Assembly (NCBI RefSeq): GCF_007421925.1
Contig: NZ_QMDX01000002.1
Span: 186,001-250,000, forward strand
From: Haloglomus irregulare
Lineage (GTDB): Archaea > Halobacteriota > Halobacteria > Halobacteriales > Haloarculaceae
Length of the DNA stretch: 64,000 bases
Reading direction: 5' to 3'
The notes beneath the pieces are model-generated. The model saw only the letters and a program-made list of their open reading frames with translations, was not told the origin of the DNA and ran no database searches. The translations under genes were made by a program, and so were the position numbers. This document shows, in pieces, positions 1 to 8,564 of the stretch; position 1 is the first letter of the stretch; every line of letters starts with the position of its first letter.

Positions 1-896
1 AGGTCGCGGCGGCACTGAGCCTGAGCACGTTCGCGGCCCGCGAGGCCGCCGGCATCGCCGCCGGTGTCGGCCTCCCCGCGACCTTCCTCGGTGTCGTGGT
101 CGTCCTCCCGCAGACGTCCCGCCGGGTCGACGCGGCCGCGGTCCTCGGGAGCGTCGTGATGCTGTTCGGCGTGCTCCTGTTCACCGAGGTCTACCCGCAG
201 GCCTGGTTCAGCAACGCGTTCGCGGTGGTCGCGGTCTACTTCGTCGGTGCCATGACGACCCTCTGGGCGCTGTTCACCGCGGTCGCGAACTTCACGACCC
301 GCAACGACCCCGGCGGCACGGTCGAACTCCGCGTGACCGAGGGCGGCGAGACCCGTGTCGTCGAGGTCTCCAACCAGGGGCTCGCGAGCAAGCTCGGCGG
401 CATCGGCCTGATGGGCGGCACCCCCGACGGCGACGTGAAGACCCAGACGGCCGGTTCGAAGCGCGGCACGTCCGGCACCGCCTCGACCACCGACGGCGGC
501 GCCGAGGTGATGTCGAACGGCTCCGGGCCGACGACCACGGAGTCGACCACGACCGTCGGCTCGAACACCGACCGGCCGGGCGAGAGCGACTCCCTCACCG
601 AGCGGGCCCGCTCGGGCTCCGGCCGGAACCAGCGCTTCTCCGGTTCCGACGGTGGTGGGCGCGGCGGGCGAGCCCCGTCGGGCGTGTCCGACGGCGGGAC
701 CGCGGCCGACGACGGCGACGCCGAGCTGCTCTCCTCGGGCGCCGACCCCCACCCCAACCAGGACCTCTACTGCGGCAACTGCTCGCACTTCCGCTACGTC
801 CGCACCGACCGGGGAATGCAGCCGTACTGCGGCCTCCACAGCGAGGTCATGGACGACATGGACGCCTGCGAGGAGTGGACGCCGAACAACCAGTAA
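1..896 (+). CDS. Membrane protein with C-terminal zinc-ribbon-like tail (5' partial)
   Basis: The reading frame is open from the first bases of the window, so the start lies upstream; 297 residues are visible. Seen: at least two hydrophobic segments in the first 80 visible residues, then a beta-like stretch (VELRVTEGGETRVVEVS), a long Ser/Thr/Gly/Asp-rich linker of about 120 residues, and a C-terminal module with Cys pairs (CGNC, then YCGLH and a final C before EEW) that looks like a small zinc-binding domain. The layout, a membrane anchor joined by a disordered linker to a cytoplasmic zinc knuckle, occurs in uncharacterised haloarchaeal families (I recall DUF7139, not verifiable here). Function is unknown. 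The next gene is convergent. Confidence 0.75.
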   Translation, partial: VAAALSLSTFAAREAAGIAAGVGLPATFLGVVVVLPQTSRRVDAAAVLGSVVMLFGVLLFTEVYPQAWFSNAFAVVAVYFVGAMTTLWALFTAVANFTTRNDPGGTVELRVTEGGETRVVEVSNQGLASKLGGIGLMGGTPDGDVKTQTAGSKRGTSGTASTTDGGAEVMSNGSGPTTTESTTTVGSNTDRPGESDSLTERARSGSGRNQRFSGSDGGGRGGRAPSGVSDGGTAADDGDAELLSSGADPHPNQDLYCGNCSHFRYVRTDRGMQPYCGLHSEVMDDMDACEEWTPNNQ

Positions 897-946
897 CCGA
901 CGCCCTCTCGTCGCCGACCCCCTCCGTTTCGCGATAACACCCCGTA

Positions 947-1441
947 TTACTCCGATATCGACGACTCCGACCCACTATCCCCCCTGATATCCGCGAGCGT
1001 CCCCCCCACCCGCTCCCAGTGGCTCCCCTTCCAGAACTGCTGGCCGCACCGCTCGCACCGCCACACCCGCCCCTCGTCGGGTGCGTGTGCGACGCGCTCG
1101 CCCGCCGACACCTGCTCGACGGACCCGTTGCAGGACCCGCACCGCGCCGGGCGGTCGTCGAGTTCGAGCGCGAGCCCGGCCTCGGACAGCGCCCGGAGCT
1201 GGTCCTCGACCGTCCGGCTCGTGAGCAGCGTGCCCCGGTCGCCGGCCCGGGCGGCCAACTCCCTGTCGCGGGTGAGGAGCGTCCGACCCTCCTCGCGGGC
1301 CGCCGCCAGCAGCGCGTCGTCGGCCTCCGTCATCCGCCCCTCGTCCAGCGCGTACGCCGCGTCGTAGCCGCACATCCGCAGATAGGTGGCGAGCTTCCCC
1401 AGCATCGCGTCCAGCAGGAACGGAGCCTGTACGTCGGGCAT
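947..1441 (-). CDS. Mut7-C family RNase-like protein (PIN-type N-terminus, zinc-ribbon C-terminus)
   Basis: 164 residues. Seen: N-terminal motif FLLDAMLGKLATYLRMCGYD, then LLTRDRELA with conserved acidic residues, and a C-terminal zinc ribbon made of CGSC and CERCGQ pairs followed by FWKGSHWERV. Known: this arrangement (formerly DUF82) is the Mut7-C domain, a PIN-fold nuclease-like module with a zinc ribbon; most archaeal members lack a tested substrate. Start: an upstream in-frame ATG would add 24 Pro/Arg-rich residues unlike the family, so I chose MPDVQAPF at 1441. It lies downstream of hmgA on the same strand, separated by about 150 bases. Confidence 0.87.
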   Translation of the reverse strand: MPDVQAPFLLDAMLGKLATYLRMCGYDAAYALDEGRMTEADDALLAAAREEGRTLLTRDRELAARAGDRGTLLTSRTVEDQLRALSEAGLALELDDRPARCGSCNGSVEQVSAGERVAHAPDEGRVWRCERCGQQFWKGSHWERVGGTLADIRGDSGSESSISE

Positions 1442-1594
1442 CGGTCGTGGGGTACGGGGGCCGGGGCCGTGACGCTGGTGGTCCGACGGGGGCCGTCCGT
1501 CCGACCGCTCCACACGGATACCACGGCGACGGCAGGGCTCCGGAGGGCGTCCCGTCGCCGCCCTGCCCGGTCTCCGAGACGGAGGACCGACCCG

Positions 1595-2827
1595 CTATCT
1601 CCCCAGTTCCTCGTGGGCGCTCGCCAGATGGGACGACGCCAGCGCCCCCAGCAGCGACAGTTCCCCGGCCAGCGCCCCCGTCGCGATGACCTCCGCGAGG
1701 GCGTCCGCGTTCGACCCCGCCGGGTCGCCGCCGCCGCGCACGCCCAGCACGTCCAGCGACTCGGCCTGCGTCGGCAGCCTCGTGCCGCCGCCGACGGTGC
1801 CGACCTCCAGCGACGCGAGCGTGACGCTGGCGTAGAGCGCCGCGCCGTCGTCGGTCTCGCGGACGTCCGCGGTGGTGATGGCGTTGGCCCCCTCGACGAC
1901 CTGGGCCATGTCCTGCCCGGTGGCGAGGAAGGCGGCGGCGACGGTGTTGGCGGCGTGGGCGTTGAAGCCGAGCGAGCCGGCCTTGGCGCTCCCGACCAGG
2001 TTCTTCCGGGTGTTGGCCTCCGCGATGGCCGCTGGCGTCGTGTTCAGCACGGACTCGACGGTGTCGGCCGGAATCAGCACGTCCGCCGCGACGGTGCGGC
2101 CCCGCCCCTCGACGGCGTTGACCGCGGCGGGCTTCTTGTCCGAGCAGAGGTTGCCCGACAGCGCCACCAGCGAGGCGGGCGTCTCGGCCTCGACGACGGC
2201 GCAGGCCTCCTCGGTCGCGATGGTGGCCATGTTCATCCCCATCGCGTCCTTCGTGTCGTACGCGAACCGGAGGAAGACGTTGTCGCCGACGACGTAGGGG
2301 GTCACGTCCCGCAGCTCGCCGTGGCCCGTCGTCGACTCGGCGGCCTCGCGCAGGGCCGGCACGTTCGCCCGGACCCACGAGGCCACCTCGCTCGCCTCGC
2401 CCACGTCCCGGACGCGGAAGACGGGCGCACGGGTCATTGCGCTCTTCAGGACGCGGGCGGTCGCGCCACCCCCGGCCCGGATGGCCGCACAGCCCCGGTT
2501 GACCGACGCCACCAGTGCGCCCTCCGTCGTCGCGAGCGGGAGGTACTCGTCGCCGGAGGCGGCCTCGCCGTCGACGGGGACGGGGCCGACGACGCCCATC
2601 GGCACCTGCGCCGCGCCGACCATGTTCTCGATGTTTGCCTCGGCGTCGGCCGCGTCGAAGGCGTACGAGCCGACCGCGTCGAGGTCGGCGGCGGTCTCGG
2701 TCGCGAGCAGGTGCCGCCGGGCGGCCGCGGCGGCCGCGGCGTCGGCGTGCTCCTCCAGTTCGTACAGACGCAGCTCTCCCTGCCGAACCAGCTCGGCCAA
2801 CTCGGCGGCGGTGGCGTCCTCAGTCAT
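1595..2827 (-). CDS. hmgA: HMG-CoA reductase (NADPH)
   Basis: 410 residues, the normal length for the archaeal class I enzyme. It reduces HMG-CoA to mevalonate, the committed step of archaeal isoprenoid lipid synthesis, in the cytoplasm. Seen: ENMVGAAQVPMGVVGPV near residue 70, TTEGALVASVNRG with the catalytic Glu, SGNLCSDKKPAAVN with the catalytic Lys, DAMGMNMAT with the catalytic Asp, GTVGGGTRLPTQ near the C-terminus and the catalytic His in ASSHLASAHEELGR. The start at 2827 (MTEDATAAEL) matches relatives; a longer frame to 3028 is compositional. A CTTAGG-like box about 30 bases upstream suggests a leaderless transcript. HMG-CoA synthase lies at the other end of the window, so the two steps are not in one operon. 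Confidence 0.97.
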   Translation of the reverse strand: MTEDATAAELAELVRQGELRLYELEEHADAAAAAAARRHLLATETAADLDAVGSYAFDAADAEANIENMVGAAQVPMGVVGPVPVDGEAASGDEYLPLATTEGALVASVNRGCAAIRAGGGATARVLKSAMTRAPVFRVRDVGEASEVASWVRANVPALREAAESTTGHGELRDVTPYVVGDNVFLRFAYDTKDAMGMNMATIATEEACAVVEAETPASLVALSGNLCSDKKPAAVNAVEGRGRTVAADVLIPADTVESVLNTTPAAIAEANTRKNLVGSAKAGSLGFNAHAANTVAAAFLATGQDMAQVVEGANAITTADVRETDDGAALYASVTLASLEVGTVGGGTRLPTQAESLDVLGVRGGGDPAGSNADALAEVIATGALAGELSLLGALASSHLASAHEELGR

Positions 2828-2966
2828 ACCGTGTCGGTCGGCGCGTCCGCGCCTAAGGCTTCGGGTCGCGAGCCGTGACGGGTCGTTCGACGCCCGGGTC
2901 CGGCCCACCACCCCGACAGCGGAACCCGGACGATGCGTGCCGGGGCTTGATATCCCGCCAGGATGA

Positions 2967-3245
2967 ATGACCGCGCTGATGCCCTCCAGTCCGCCGTTCG
3001 TCGATCTCGGTACCGGGAGCCTCGACACCGCACAGATCTACCGGGAGGCGCTGCCCGTCGCGGCGCTGGTGGGGCTGTTCGGCGGCATCGCGCTGGTGCC
3101 GCTGGCGCTGGTCTCCCTGTTCGCGGGGAGCAGCGCGCTCGGGGCGATACTCACGGTCGTCGCACAGTTCGTCCTCGCCGTCGGCGCCGGCATCGTCCTG
3201 CTGTACGTCGTCGTCCGCGGGCAGCAGCTCGCGGAGACGGAGTAG
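2967..3245 (+). CDS. Small two-helix membrane protein
   Basis: 92 residues. Seen: a short polar N-terminus (about 30 residues) followed by two long hydrophobic segments, roughly residues 32-54 and 58-82, and a short polar tail ending QLAETE. The gene is divergent from hmgA. An alternative start is the second Met at 2979. No recognised domain; small membrane proteins of this type are common in haloarchaea and uncharacterised. Good coding composition and the downstream convergent thiL with a 25-base gap support a real gene. Confidence 0.72.
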   Translation: MTALMPSSPPFVDLGTGSLDTAQIYREALPVAALVGLFGGIALVPLALVSLFAGSSALGAILTVVAQFVLAVGAGIVLLYVVVRGQQLAETE

Positions 3246-3270
3246 TCGAGGCCGAGGGCCCGCCCCCCGT

Positions 3271-4182
3271 CTACCCGTCCCCGTGCGTGTAGCCACGGTC
3301 CGGGAGCGGCTCGTCGTCCATCGTCAGCCCCGCGTCGGCATCGGTGACGGTCCCGACCCGCGTCAGGGCGACGGGGCAGTCGTCCCGTGCCGTGTCGAGC
3401 GCGCTCTCGGGAACGGTCACGACGAGCTCGAAGTCCTCGCCGAAGGTGGTCGCCAGCTCGCGGGCGGCCGCGCCGCCGTCGGTCACCTCGCGGACCGCGT
3501 CGTGGACCGGCAGCGCGTCGGCCTCGATGACGACGCCACAGTCCGAGGCCGCGGCGAGCTGGTGGCACGACCGCGCCAGCCCGTCGCTGGAGTCCATCAT
3601 CGCCGACGCGTGGGCCGCGAGCGCCCGACCGGCCGCGACGCGGGGTGTGAACCGGAACAGGTCGTTGGCGCGGTCGGGGTCATCGCCGAACAGCCGGAGC
3701 GCAGCGCCCGACCGGCCGAGGTCGCCCGTCACGCAGAGCGCGTCGCCCGGGGTCGCGCCGGACCGCCGGACCGGCCCCGCCTCGCCGACCCGGCCCAGCG
3801 CCGTCGTGGCGACGGTGAACTCCTCGTGGCCGTCCAGGTCCCCGCCGACGTACTCGGCGTCGACGGCCTCGCAGACCTCGCGGGCGCCACGGACGAACGC
3901 GCGGACCTCGTCGGCCCGGAACGACGGCGCGCCGTAGACGGCCACCGCGGCGGTCGCGTCCGCGCCCATCGCCGCTACGTCCGACAGCGACGCCGCGACC
4001 GCCCGCCAGCCGGCGGTGTAGCGGGTGGTGCCATCGGGGAAGTCCGTCGTCTCGTGGAGCATGTCCGTCGTGAGGACCTGCCCATCGACGACCGCGGCGT
4101 CGTCGCCCGCCGCCGGGAGGTCGGCGGCGATCAGCGCGAGGGCGGCCCGCTCGTCGATAGCCGTGTCGTCGCCCTCGCTCAT
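3271..4182 (-). CDS. thiL: Thiamine-monophosphate kinase
   Basis: 303 residues, usual length for ThiL, which phosphorylates thiamine monophosphate to the active cofactor thiamine diphosphate. Seen: N-terminal AAGDDAAVVDG, the Mg/ATP-binding Asp cluster, DVAAMGADATAAVAVYG near residue 75, VGGDLDG, CVTGDLGRSGAAL, MMDSSDGLARSCHQLA and FGEDFELVVTV, all in the family order of the AIR synthase/PurM-like fold. The start at 4182 (MSEGDDTAID) is supported by a CATATACCC box 23-31 bases upstream on the minus strand; frame extension to 4914 is antisense noise. It follows the prenyl synthase gene on the same strand, but with its own promoter-like element. Confidence 0.95.
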   Translation of the reverse strand: MSEGDDTAIDERAALALIAADLPAAGDDAAVVDGQVLTTDMLHETTDFPDGTTRYTAGWRAVAASLSDVAAMGADATAAVAVYGAPSFRADEVRAFVRGAREVCEAVDAEYVGGDLDGHEEFTVATTALGRVGEAGPVRRSGATPGDALCVTGDLGRSGAALRLFGDDPDRANDLFRFTPRVAAGRALAAHASAMMDSSDGLARSCHQLAAASDCGVVIEADALPVHDAVREVTDGGAAARELATTFGEDFELVVTVPESALDTARDDCPVALTRVGTVTDADAGLTMDDEPLPDRGYTHGDG

Positions 4183-4228
4183 CGTCGGAGGGGCGACCGC
4201 CACGGGTATATGGGTGACGACGCTGCCG

Positions 4229-5089
4229 TCACCGCTCGCGGACGACGACGAACTCCGCGAGGTCGCGGAGGTAGTCCACGGCCCGGGAGTCCCGGGCGGC
4301 AGCGGTCTCGAGGGCCTCGATGGCGGCGTCGGACTCGTCGCGGGCGCGCTGGTTGGCCTCGCCCGGCGAGAGGTCCGCCACCCGGACGATGGAGGGGCGC
4401 TCCATCTGGGCGTCGTGGCCGGTCGGCTTCCCGAGCGACTGGGTGTCGGCGGTCTCGTCCAGCACGTCGTCGCGGATCTGGAAGGCCACGCCGACGCGCT
4501 CGGCGTACTCGCCGAACGCCTCGACGGTGTAGGGGTCGGCGTCGGCGGCGATGGCGCCGCACTCGGCGGCCGCGCGGAACAGCGCGCCCGTCTTCCGGCG
4601 GGCCAGCGCCATGTACTCCGCCTCGTCCTCGGGCATCGCGACCAGCTCCGTCGCCTCGCCCATGCCGAGCTCGACCATCGCCTCGCTGACGGCCTGGGTG
4701 GCGCGTTCGTCCGCGGAGAACAGGTGGAACGCCTCGCCGAGCAGGCCGTCGGAGGCGATGATGGCCGGTCCGTGGCCGTAGGCGACGTGGGCGGCGGTCT
4801 CGCCGCGCCGCAGGTCGGCCTCGTCGATGATGTCGTCGATGACGAGCGAGGCGTTGTGGACGAGTTCGACGCCGACCGCGAAGTCGGCGGCGGTGTCGTC
4901 GGCCAGCGGGTCACCGCCGGCGGCCTCGCAGGTGAGCATCGTCAGCGTCGGCCGGACGCGCTTGCCCCCCGAGAGGGAGACGTGGCGCACCTGCTCGGCC
5001 AGCGCCGGCGGCTCGACCCCGTCGAGGACGGTCTCCAGCCGGTCCTCGACGCGCGCGCGCCGGCGTTCCAGATACTCCATGCGTTCCAT
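4229..5089 (-). CDS. idsA: Polyprenyl diphosphate synthase (GGPP/GFPP synthase type)
   Basis: 286 residues. Trans-isoprenyl synthase that condenses IPP onto allylic diphosphates to give the C20/C25 chains of archaeal ether lipids. Seen: SLSGGKRVRP (substrate-binding GGKR), the first Asp-rich motif in VIDDIIDEADLRRGE near residue 87, and the second Asp-rich motif in FQIRDDVLDET near residue 205, followed by a GKPTGHDAQ stretch. Short chain length class is likely from overall size, but product length cannot be decided from sequence alone. The start is MERMEYLERR; the second Met, three codons on, is an alternative. Lies upstream of thiL. Confidence 0.93.
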   Translation of the reverse strand: MERMEYLERRRARVEDRLETVLDGVEPPALAEQVRHVSLSGGKRVRPTLTMLTCEAAGGDPLADDTAADFAVGVELVHNASLVIDDIIDEADLRRGETAAHVAYGHGPAIIASDGLLGEAFHLFSADERATQAVSEAMVELGMGEATELVAMPEDEAEYMALARRKTGALFRAAAECGAIAADADPYTVEAFGEYAERVGVAFQIRDDVLDETADTQSLGKPTGHDAQMERPSIVRVADLSPGEANQRARDESDAAIEALETAAARDSRAVDYLRDLAEFVVVRER

Positions 5090-5258
5090 CTGAGGCCGGT
5101 GCCGGGAAGTACGTGACGGAGTCGTGCATCGAATCCTGCCCTCCGGACACTACCGGCCGCCACTCCGCCAGTGAGGTCCCGTCCCGGGGGTATTGCCGTC
5201 ACGCGGCCGTGGCTGTGGCCGAGCGGGCGTCGAAAGAAGGAACGAGTGGGAGGCGCGC

Positions 5259-6227
5259 CTACAGGTTGGGTGCCTCGCCGCCGAACTCCTCGATGAGCTC
5301 GGGGACGACGTCGAACAGGTCGTCGACGATGCCGTAGTCGGCGAGGTCGTAGATGGGGGCGCTGGGGTCCGTGTTGATGGCGACGATGGTGTCGGCGCCC
5401 TTCATCCCGGCGACGTGCTGGACGGCGCCGGAGATGCCGATGGCGATGTAGACGTCCGGCGTGACGACCTTGCCGGACTGGCCGACCTGCCGGTTCTTGG
5501 GCAGCCAGCCGTTGTCGACGATGGGGCGCGAGGAGGACAGCGTCGCGCCGAGCGTGTCCGCCAGCTCCTCGATGAGGACGATGTTCTCCTCGTCCTCGAT
5601 GCCGCGGCCGACCGACACCAGAACGTCCGCCTCCGTGATGTCGACGTCGCCGCTGCCGACCTCCTCGAAGCCGGTGACCTCGGAGCCGATGGCGTCCTCG
5701 TCGATGTCGACGTCGACGGCGCCGACCGGGGCGTCACCGTCGCCCTCGGCCCTGGGCCACTCGGCCGGGCGGACCGTGAGCGCGTACGCCTCGGCGTCGA
5801 CATCGAACGTCGTCTCGACCTTGCCACCGTACTGTTCGCGGGTGACCTCCGTGACGTCACCGCCGTCGAGCGCGATGGCGTCCGTCAGCAGCGGGAGGTC
5901 GAGGTCGTCGGCCACGGCGGGGGCGTAGTCGAGCCCGTTGACCGTGTTCGGCATGAGCAGGACGTCCGCGCCGCTTGTCTCGTACAGCTGCGGGATGGCC
6001 TGGGCGTAGACGTCGTGGTTGAACTCCTCGCCGTGGTCGACGGTGTGGATGGCGTCGACGCCGTCGCGGTTCACGTCGTCGGCGAACGCGTCGACGTCGC
6101 CGGAGATGACGCCGAGGTGGAGCTCGCCGCCGAGCTCGTCGGCGAGTTCCCGACCCGCGGTGATGACCTCGTAGGAGACGTCCCGGAGCTCGCCGCGCCG
6201 GTGCTCCGTGATTGCGAGAACCGTCAT
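5259..6227 (-). CDS. etfA: Electron transfer flavoprotein, alpha subunit
   Basis: 322 residues, standard length. With EtfB it forms a heterodimer holding FAD that passes electrons from acyl-CoA and other dehydrogenases to the quinone pool. Seen: the C-terminal FAD-binding signature, including [20 protein letters not shown] followed by [18 protein letters not shown], and N-terminal domain motifs [19 protein letters not shown]. Its ATG overlaps the etfB stop by four bases (ATGA on the minus strand), so the two are translationally coupled. It is the second gene of the etfBA operon. Confidence 0.97.
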   Translation of the reverse strand: MTVLAITEHRRGELRDVSYEVITAGRELADELGGELHLGVISGDVDAFADDVNRDGVDAIHTVDHGEEFNHDVYAQAIPQLYETSGADVLLMPNTVNGLDYAPAVADDLDLPLLTDAIALDGGDVTEVTREQYGGKVETTFDVDAEAYALTVRPAEWPRAEGDGDAPVGAVDVDIDEDAIGSEVTGFEEVGSGDVDITEADVLVSVGRGIEDEENIVLIEELADTLGATLSSSRPIVDNGWLPKNRQVGQSGKVVTPDVYIAIGISGAVQHVAGMKGADTIVAINTDPSAPIYDLADYGIVDDLFDVVPELIEEFGGEAPNL

Positions 6228-7018
6228 CCCTCGACCACCCCCTTCTCGCGGAGGAAGTCGGCCAGCTCCCCGGCGGTCTCCTCGGCCGAGCCCTCCCAGA
6301 GCGTCGCGTCGCCCTCGGACTCGGGCTCGTACATCGAGGTCCGCTCGATGTCGGCGTCGAGCGTCGACTCGTCCAGCCCCAGGTCACCCAGCCCGTGGAC
6401 GTCGAGGGGCTTCTGCTGGGCCTGCCGGATGCCGCGCAGGCTCGCGTAGCGCGGCTCGTTGATGCCGGACTGGATGGTGAGGACGGCCGGCGTCTGCACG
6501 TCGGTCAGCTCCTCGATGCCACCCTCCAGCTCGCGGTGGACGTGGGCGACCTCGCCCTCGATGTCGAGGTCGAGCGTGTTGACGACCGCGGCCCACTCCA
6601 TGTCGAGCTTGTTCGCCAGCGCGACGCCGGTCGCGCCGTTGGAGTCGTCGGCGGCCTGGACGCCGGAGAAGACCAGATCGGGCTCCTCCTCCTCGGCGAC
6701 CGCGGCCAGCAGCTCGGCCTTGGCCTCGACGGAGAGGTACTCGGCGCCTTCGAGCGCGTCGTCCCAGACGCGGACCGCGCGGTCGGCCCCCTTCGCGAGC
6801 GCCATCCGTACGGTCTCCTCGGCCCGCTCGGGTCCGATGGTGACCGTCACCACTTCCACGTCGTCGTTCTCCTCGCTGGTCTGGACGGCCTCCTCCACGG
6901 CGTAGTCGTCCCACTCGTTGAGGTCGTACTCGAGATAGCTTTCGTCGACGTCGAGTCCCGAAATCTGGAACTCGTCCTCGACCTCGGCCACCTCCTTCAC
7001 GGTGACGAGTATCTTCAT
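6224..7018 (-). CDS. etfB: Electron transfer flavoprotein, beta subunit
   Basis: 264 residues, standard length. Partner of EtfA; the beta subunit of the family carries the AMP or the bifurcating FAD site. Seen: MKILVTVKEVAEVEDEFQIS at the N-terminus, DYAVEEAVQ, VVTVTIGPERAEETVRMALA and FSGVQAADDSNGATGVALA, and ending with a loop rich in acidic residues. The start at 7018 is the family start; a longer frame exists but is compositional. A CGTTTATT box about 30-40 bases upstream is flanked by a 7-base inverted repeat (see the regulatory entry at 7041). First gene of the etfBA operon. Confidence 0.97.
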   Translation of the reverse strand: MKILVTVKEVAEVEDEFQISGLDVDESYLEYDLNEWDDYAVEEAVQTSEENDDVEVVTVTIGPERAEETVRMALAKGADRAVRVWDDALEGAEYLSVEAKAELLAAVAEEEEPDLVFSGVQAADDSNGATGVALANKLDMEWAAVVNTLDLDIEGEVAHVHRELEGGIEELTDVQTPAVLTIQSGINEPRYASLRGIRQAQQKPLDVHGLGDLGLDESTLDADIERTSMYEPESEGDATLWEGSAEETAGELADFLREKGVVEG

Positions 7019-7040
7019 GCTAGTCGTCACAACACAGCGG

Positions 7041-7068
7041 TCGTTCGTGAATAAACGTTTCCGAACGA
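7041..7068 (-). promoter_or_regulatory. etfBA promoter flanked by a 7-base inverted repeat
   Basis: TCGTTCG (7041-7047) and its exact complement CGAACGA (7062-7068) flank an AT-rich core that reads CGTTTATT on the minus strand. The core sits at TATA-box distance from the etfB ATG at 7018. A repressor bound to this repeat would straddle the TATA box. Operator function is inferred. Confidence 0.5.
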
Positions 7069-7173
7069 TTCGGATCGGACTCGCCGTTGCCCGGGGATAT
7101 ACGCGCCGTTCAACTGGGTTCCGTGGCCGCCCACAGGCGATCCCCTCGATGCCGCCCCCCGCCCCGGCGCCGG

Positions 7174-8409
7174 TCACTCCTCGTCGAGTTCCGTCACGTC
7201 CTCGTCGGGAAGGGTGATGAGGTTCTCGCGGCCGATCCGGAGCTTGTCGACCCGGTCGTCGTCGTCCATCGCCGACAGCAGCTGCGAGACCTTCGCGTTC
7301 GACCAGCCCGTCTCCGTGACGATGTTGGCCTGCTTCATCCGGCCGCCGTTGCGCTCCAAGAGGCGCTCGACCCGCTCCTCGTCGCTGAGGAGCTCCGGCT
7401 CCGGGTCGTCGTCGGCCGTGGCCACCCCGGCGGCCCCGTTCCCCCCGCCACCCGTGGCCTCGCTCCCGCCGTCGGTGCCGGCCGTGACCGACCCGCTGCC
7501 GGGCGCGCCGCCGTCGCCGCCCGCCGCCGGGGTCGGGCCGCCGTCCGTCGGGCGCCGTCGGGCGACGAGGACCAGCAGGACGGCCAGCGCGACGAGCCCG
7601 CCGATGCCGCCGATGACGAGGAGCATGTCCGACCGCGGCTCGGACGGCGGGTCCGTCACCGGACTCGTCGTCGGACTCGGTGACGCCGTCGGCGTCTGTG
7701 TGCGCTGGCGCTCGTACGTCGCGGCCACGTCACCGCGCTCGAAGTCGGTCGGCCCGGACCAGCGCAGGACCCCGTTCCGCGGCGGGACCGTGGCCGTCAC
7801 CGGTCCGCCGAACCCCTCCGGCGGATAGATCGCCAGCGTCTGCTCCGCCGCCAGTCCCGGCAGCCACGTCCCCTCGGAGGTGTTGAACGCCGAGCCGAAC
7901 CGGAGCCGGCTGCCGGAGACGGTGGCGAAGTTCGTCCAGGTGAACGAGAGGGTCAGCCGGCCGACCGCCGTGCCGTTCGTGGTGGCGACCGTGGCATTCC
8001 GCCGTGGCTCCTCGATGCCCATCGAACGATCGACGGTCTCGTTGGCCCGTGAACTGGCACGACGGAACGTCTCGAGGTCGAAGCCGATATCGATGTCGCC
8101 CTGCTCGAACTGCTCGGCGAGCTCGTCGAAGGCCGCACGGTCGCTCTCGTTCTCCAGGACGAATGCGGTCGAAACCGACCAGCGGGCATCCCCGTCGGGC
8201 CGGAGCTGCACGCTGAGGGTCGTCCCGTTCCGGGACGGCGACTCGGACTGGAGGGCTGCGAGCGACGCCGAATCGGTCGATCCGGCGGACACCTGCTCCG
8301 AAGCCGGGGCTGCTGCCACGGCCGGCAGTGCCGTGCCGACCACGACCAGCGCGGCGAGGACAGCCAGGGCGAGTGGTAAGTGGAGGGCGACGGGGGGCCT
8401 CGACCGCAT
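7174..8409 (-). CDS. Membrane-anchored winged-helix regulator with secreted sensor domain
   Basis: 411 residues. Seen in order: signal peptide (residues 1-30, LALAVLAALVVVGTALPAVA), an extracellular domain of about 200 residues with many N-glycosylation sequons, a Thr/Pro stalk, one membrane helix (MLLVIGGIGGLVALAVLLVL, near residue 260), a Gly-rich linker and a C-terminal winged helix of about 65 residues containing ERLLERNGGRMKQANIV and TGWSNAKVSQLLSAM. Known: this architecture (DUF7345/DUF7343-like) recurs in haloarchaea with no tested signal. Inference: a one-component transmembrane regulator sensing the cell surface. Start at 8409 gives the signal peptide. Divergent from the secreted protein at 8565, sharing an intergenic region with iterated sites. 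Confidence 0.85.
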   Translation of the reverse strand: MRSRPPVALHLPLALAVLAALVVVGTALPAVAAAPASEQVSAGSTDSASLAALQSESPSRNGTTLSVQLRPDGDARWSVSTAFVLENESDRAAFDELAEQFEQGDIDIGFDLETFRRASSRANETVDRSMGIEEPRRNATVATTNGTAVGRLTLSFTWTNFATVSGSRLRFGSAFNTSEGTWLPGLAAEQTLAIYPPEGFGGPVTATVPPRNGVLRWSGPTDFERGDVAATYERQRTQTPTASPSPTTSPVTDPPSEPRSDMLLVIGGIGGLVALAVLLVLVARRRPTDGGPTPAAGGDGGAPGSGSVTAGTDGGSEATGGGGNGAAGVATADDDPEPELLSDEERVERLLERNGGRMKQANIVTETGWSNAKVSQLLSAMDDDDRVDKLRIGRENLITLPDEDVTELDEE

Positions 8410-8434
8410 ATCCTCCCGATGGCGGGGGCGAGCT

Positions 8435-8488
8435 GAAAACGCTTTCCATCGGGTGATGAAACGTCTCCGGGCCGTATGAAACGTTTCC
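8435..8488. promoter_or_regulatory. Three GAAACGTTTCC-like sites in a divergent promoter
   Basis: Sites: GAAAACGCTTTCC (8435-8447), GAAACGTCTCC (8458-8468) and GAAACGTTTCC (8478-8488); the last holds the perfect palindrome GAAACGTTTC. Starts are 23 and 20 bases apart, about two helical turns. Site one overlaps the expected TATA position of the regulator gene (ATG 8409). The plus-strand gene has its own box (CCTTTTTG, near 8532). Alternative: each site resembles a BRE plus weak TATA and may be a core promoter. Confidence 0.45.
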
Positions 8489-8564
8489 GCGTCGCTGCGG
8501 GCGTCTCGCCCGGCGGGAGATGCCGACGGACGCCTTTTTGTTCCCCCACGCAGAGGGTGGCCGT

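Noticed and set aside
8435-8488. Iterated GAAACGTTTCC sites as an origin of replication repeat
   Set aside because: Haloarchaeal origin repeats are longer, include a G-rich end and lie near orc/cdc6, which is absent here.
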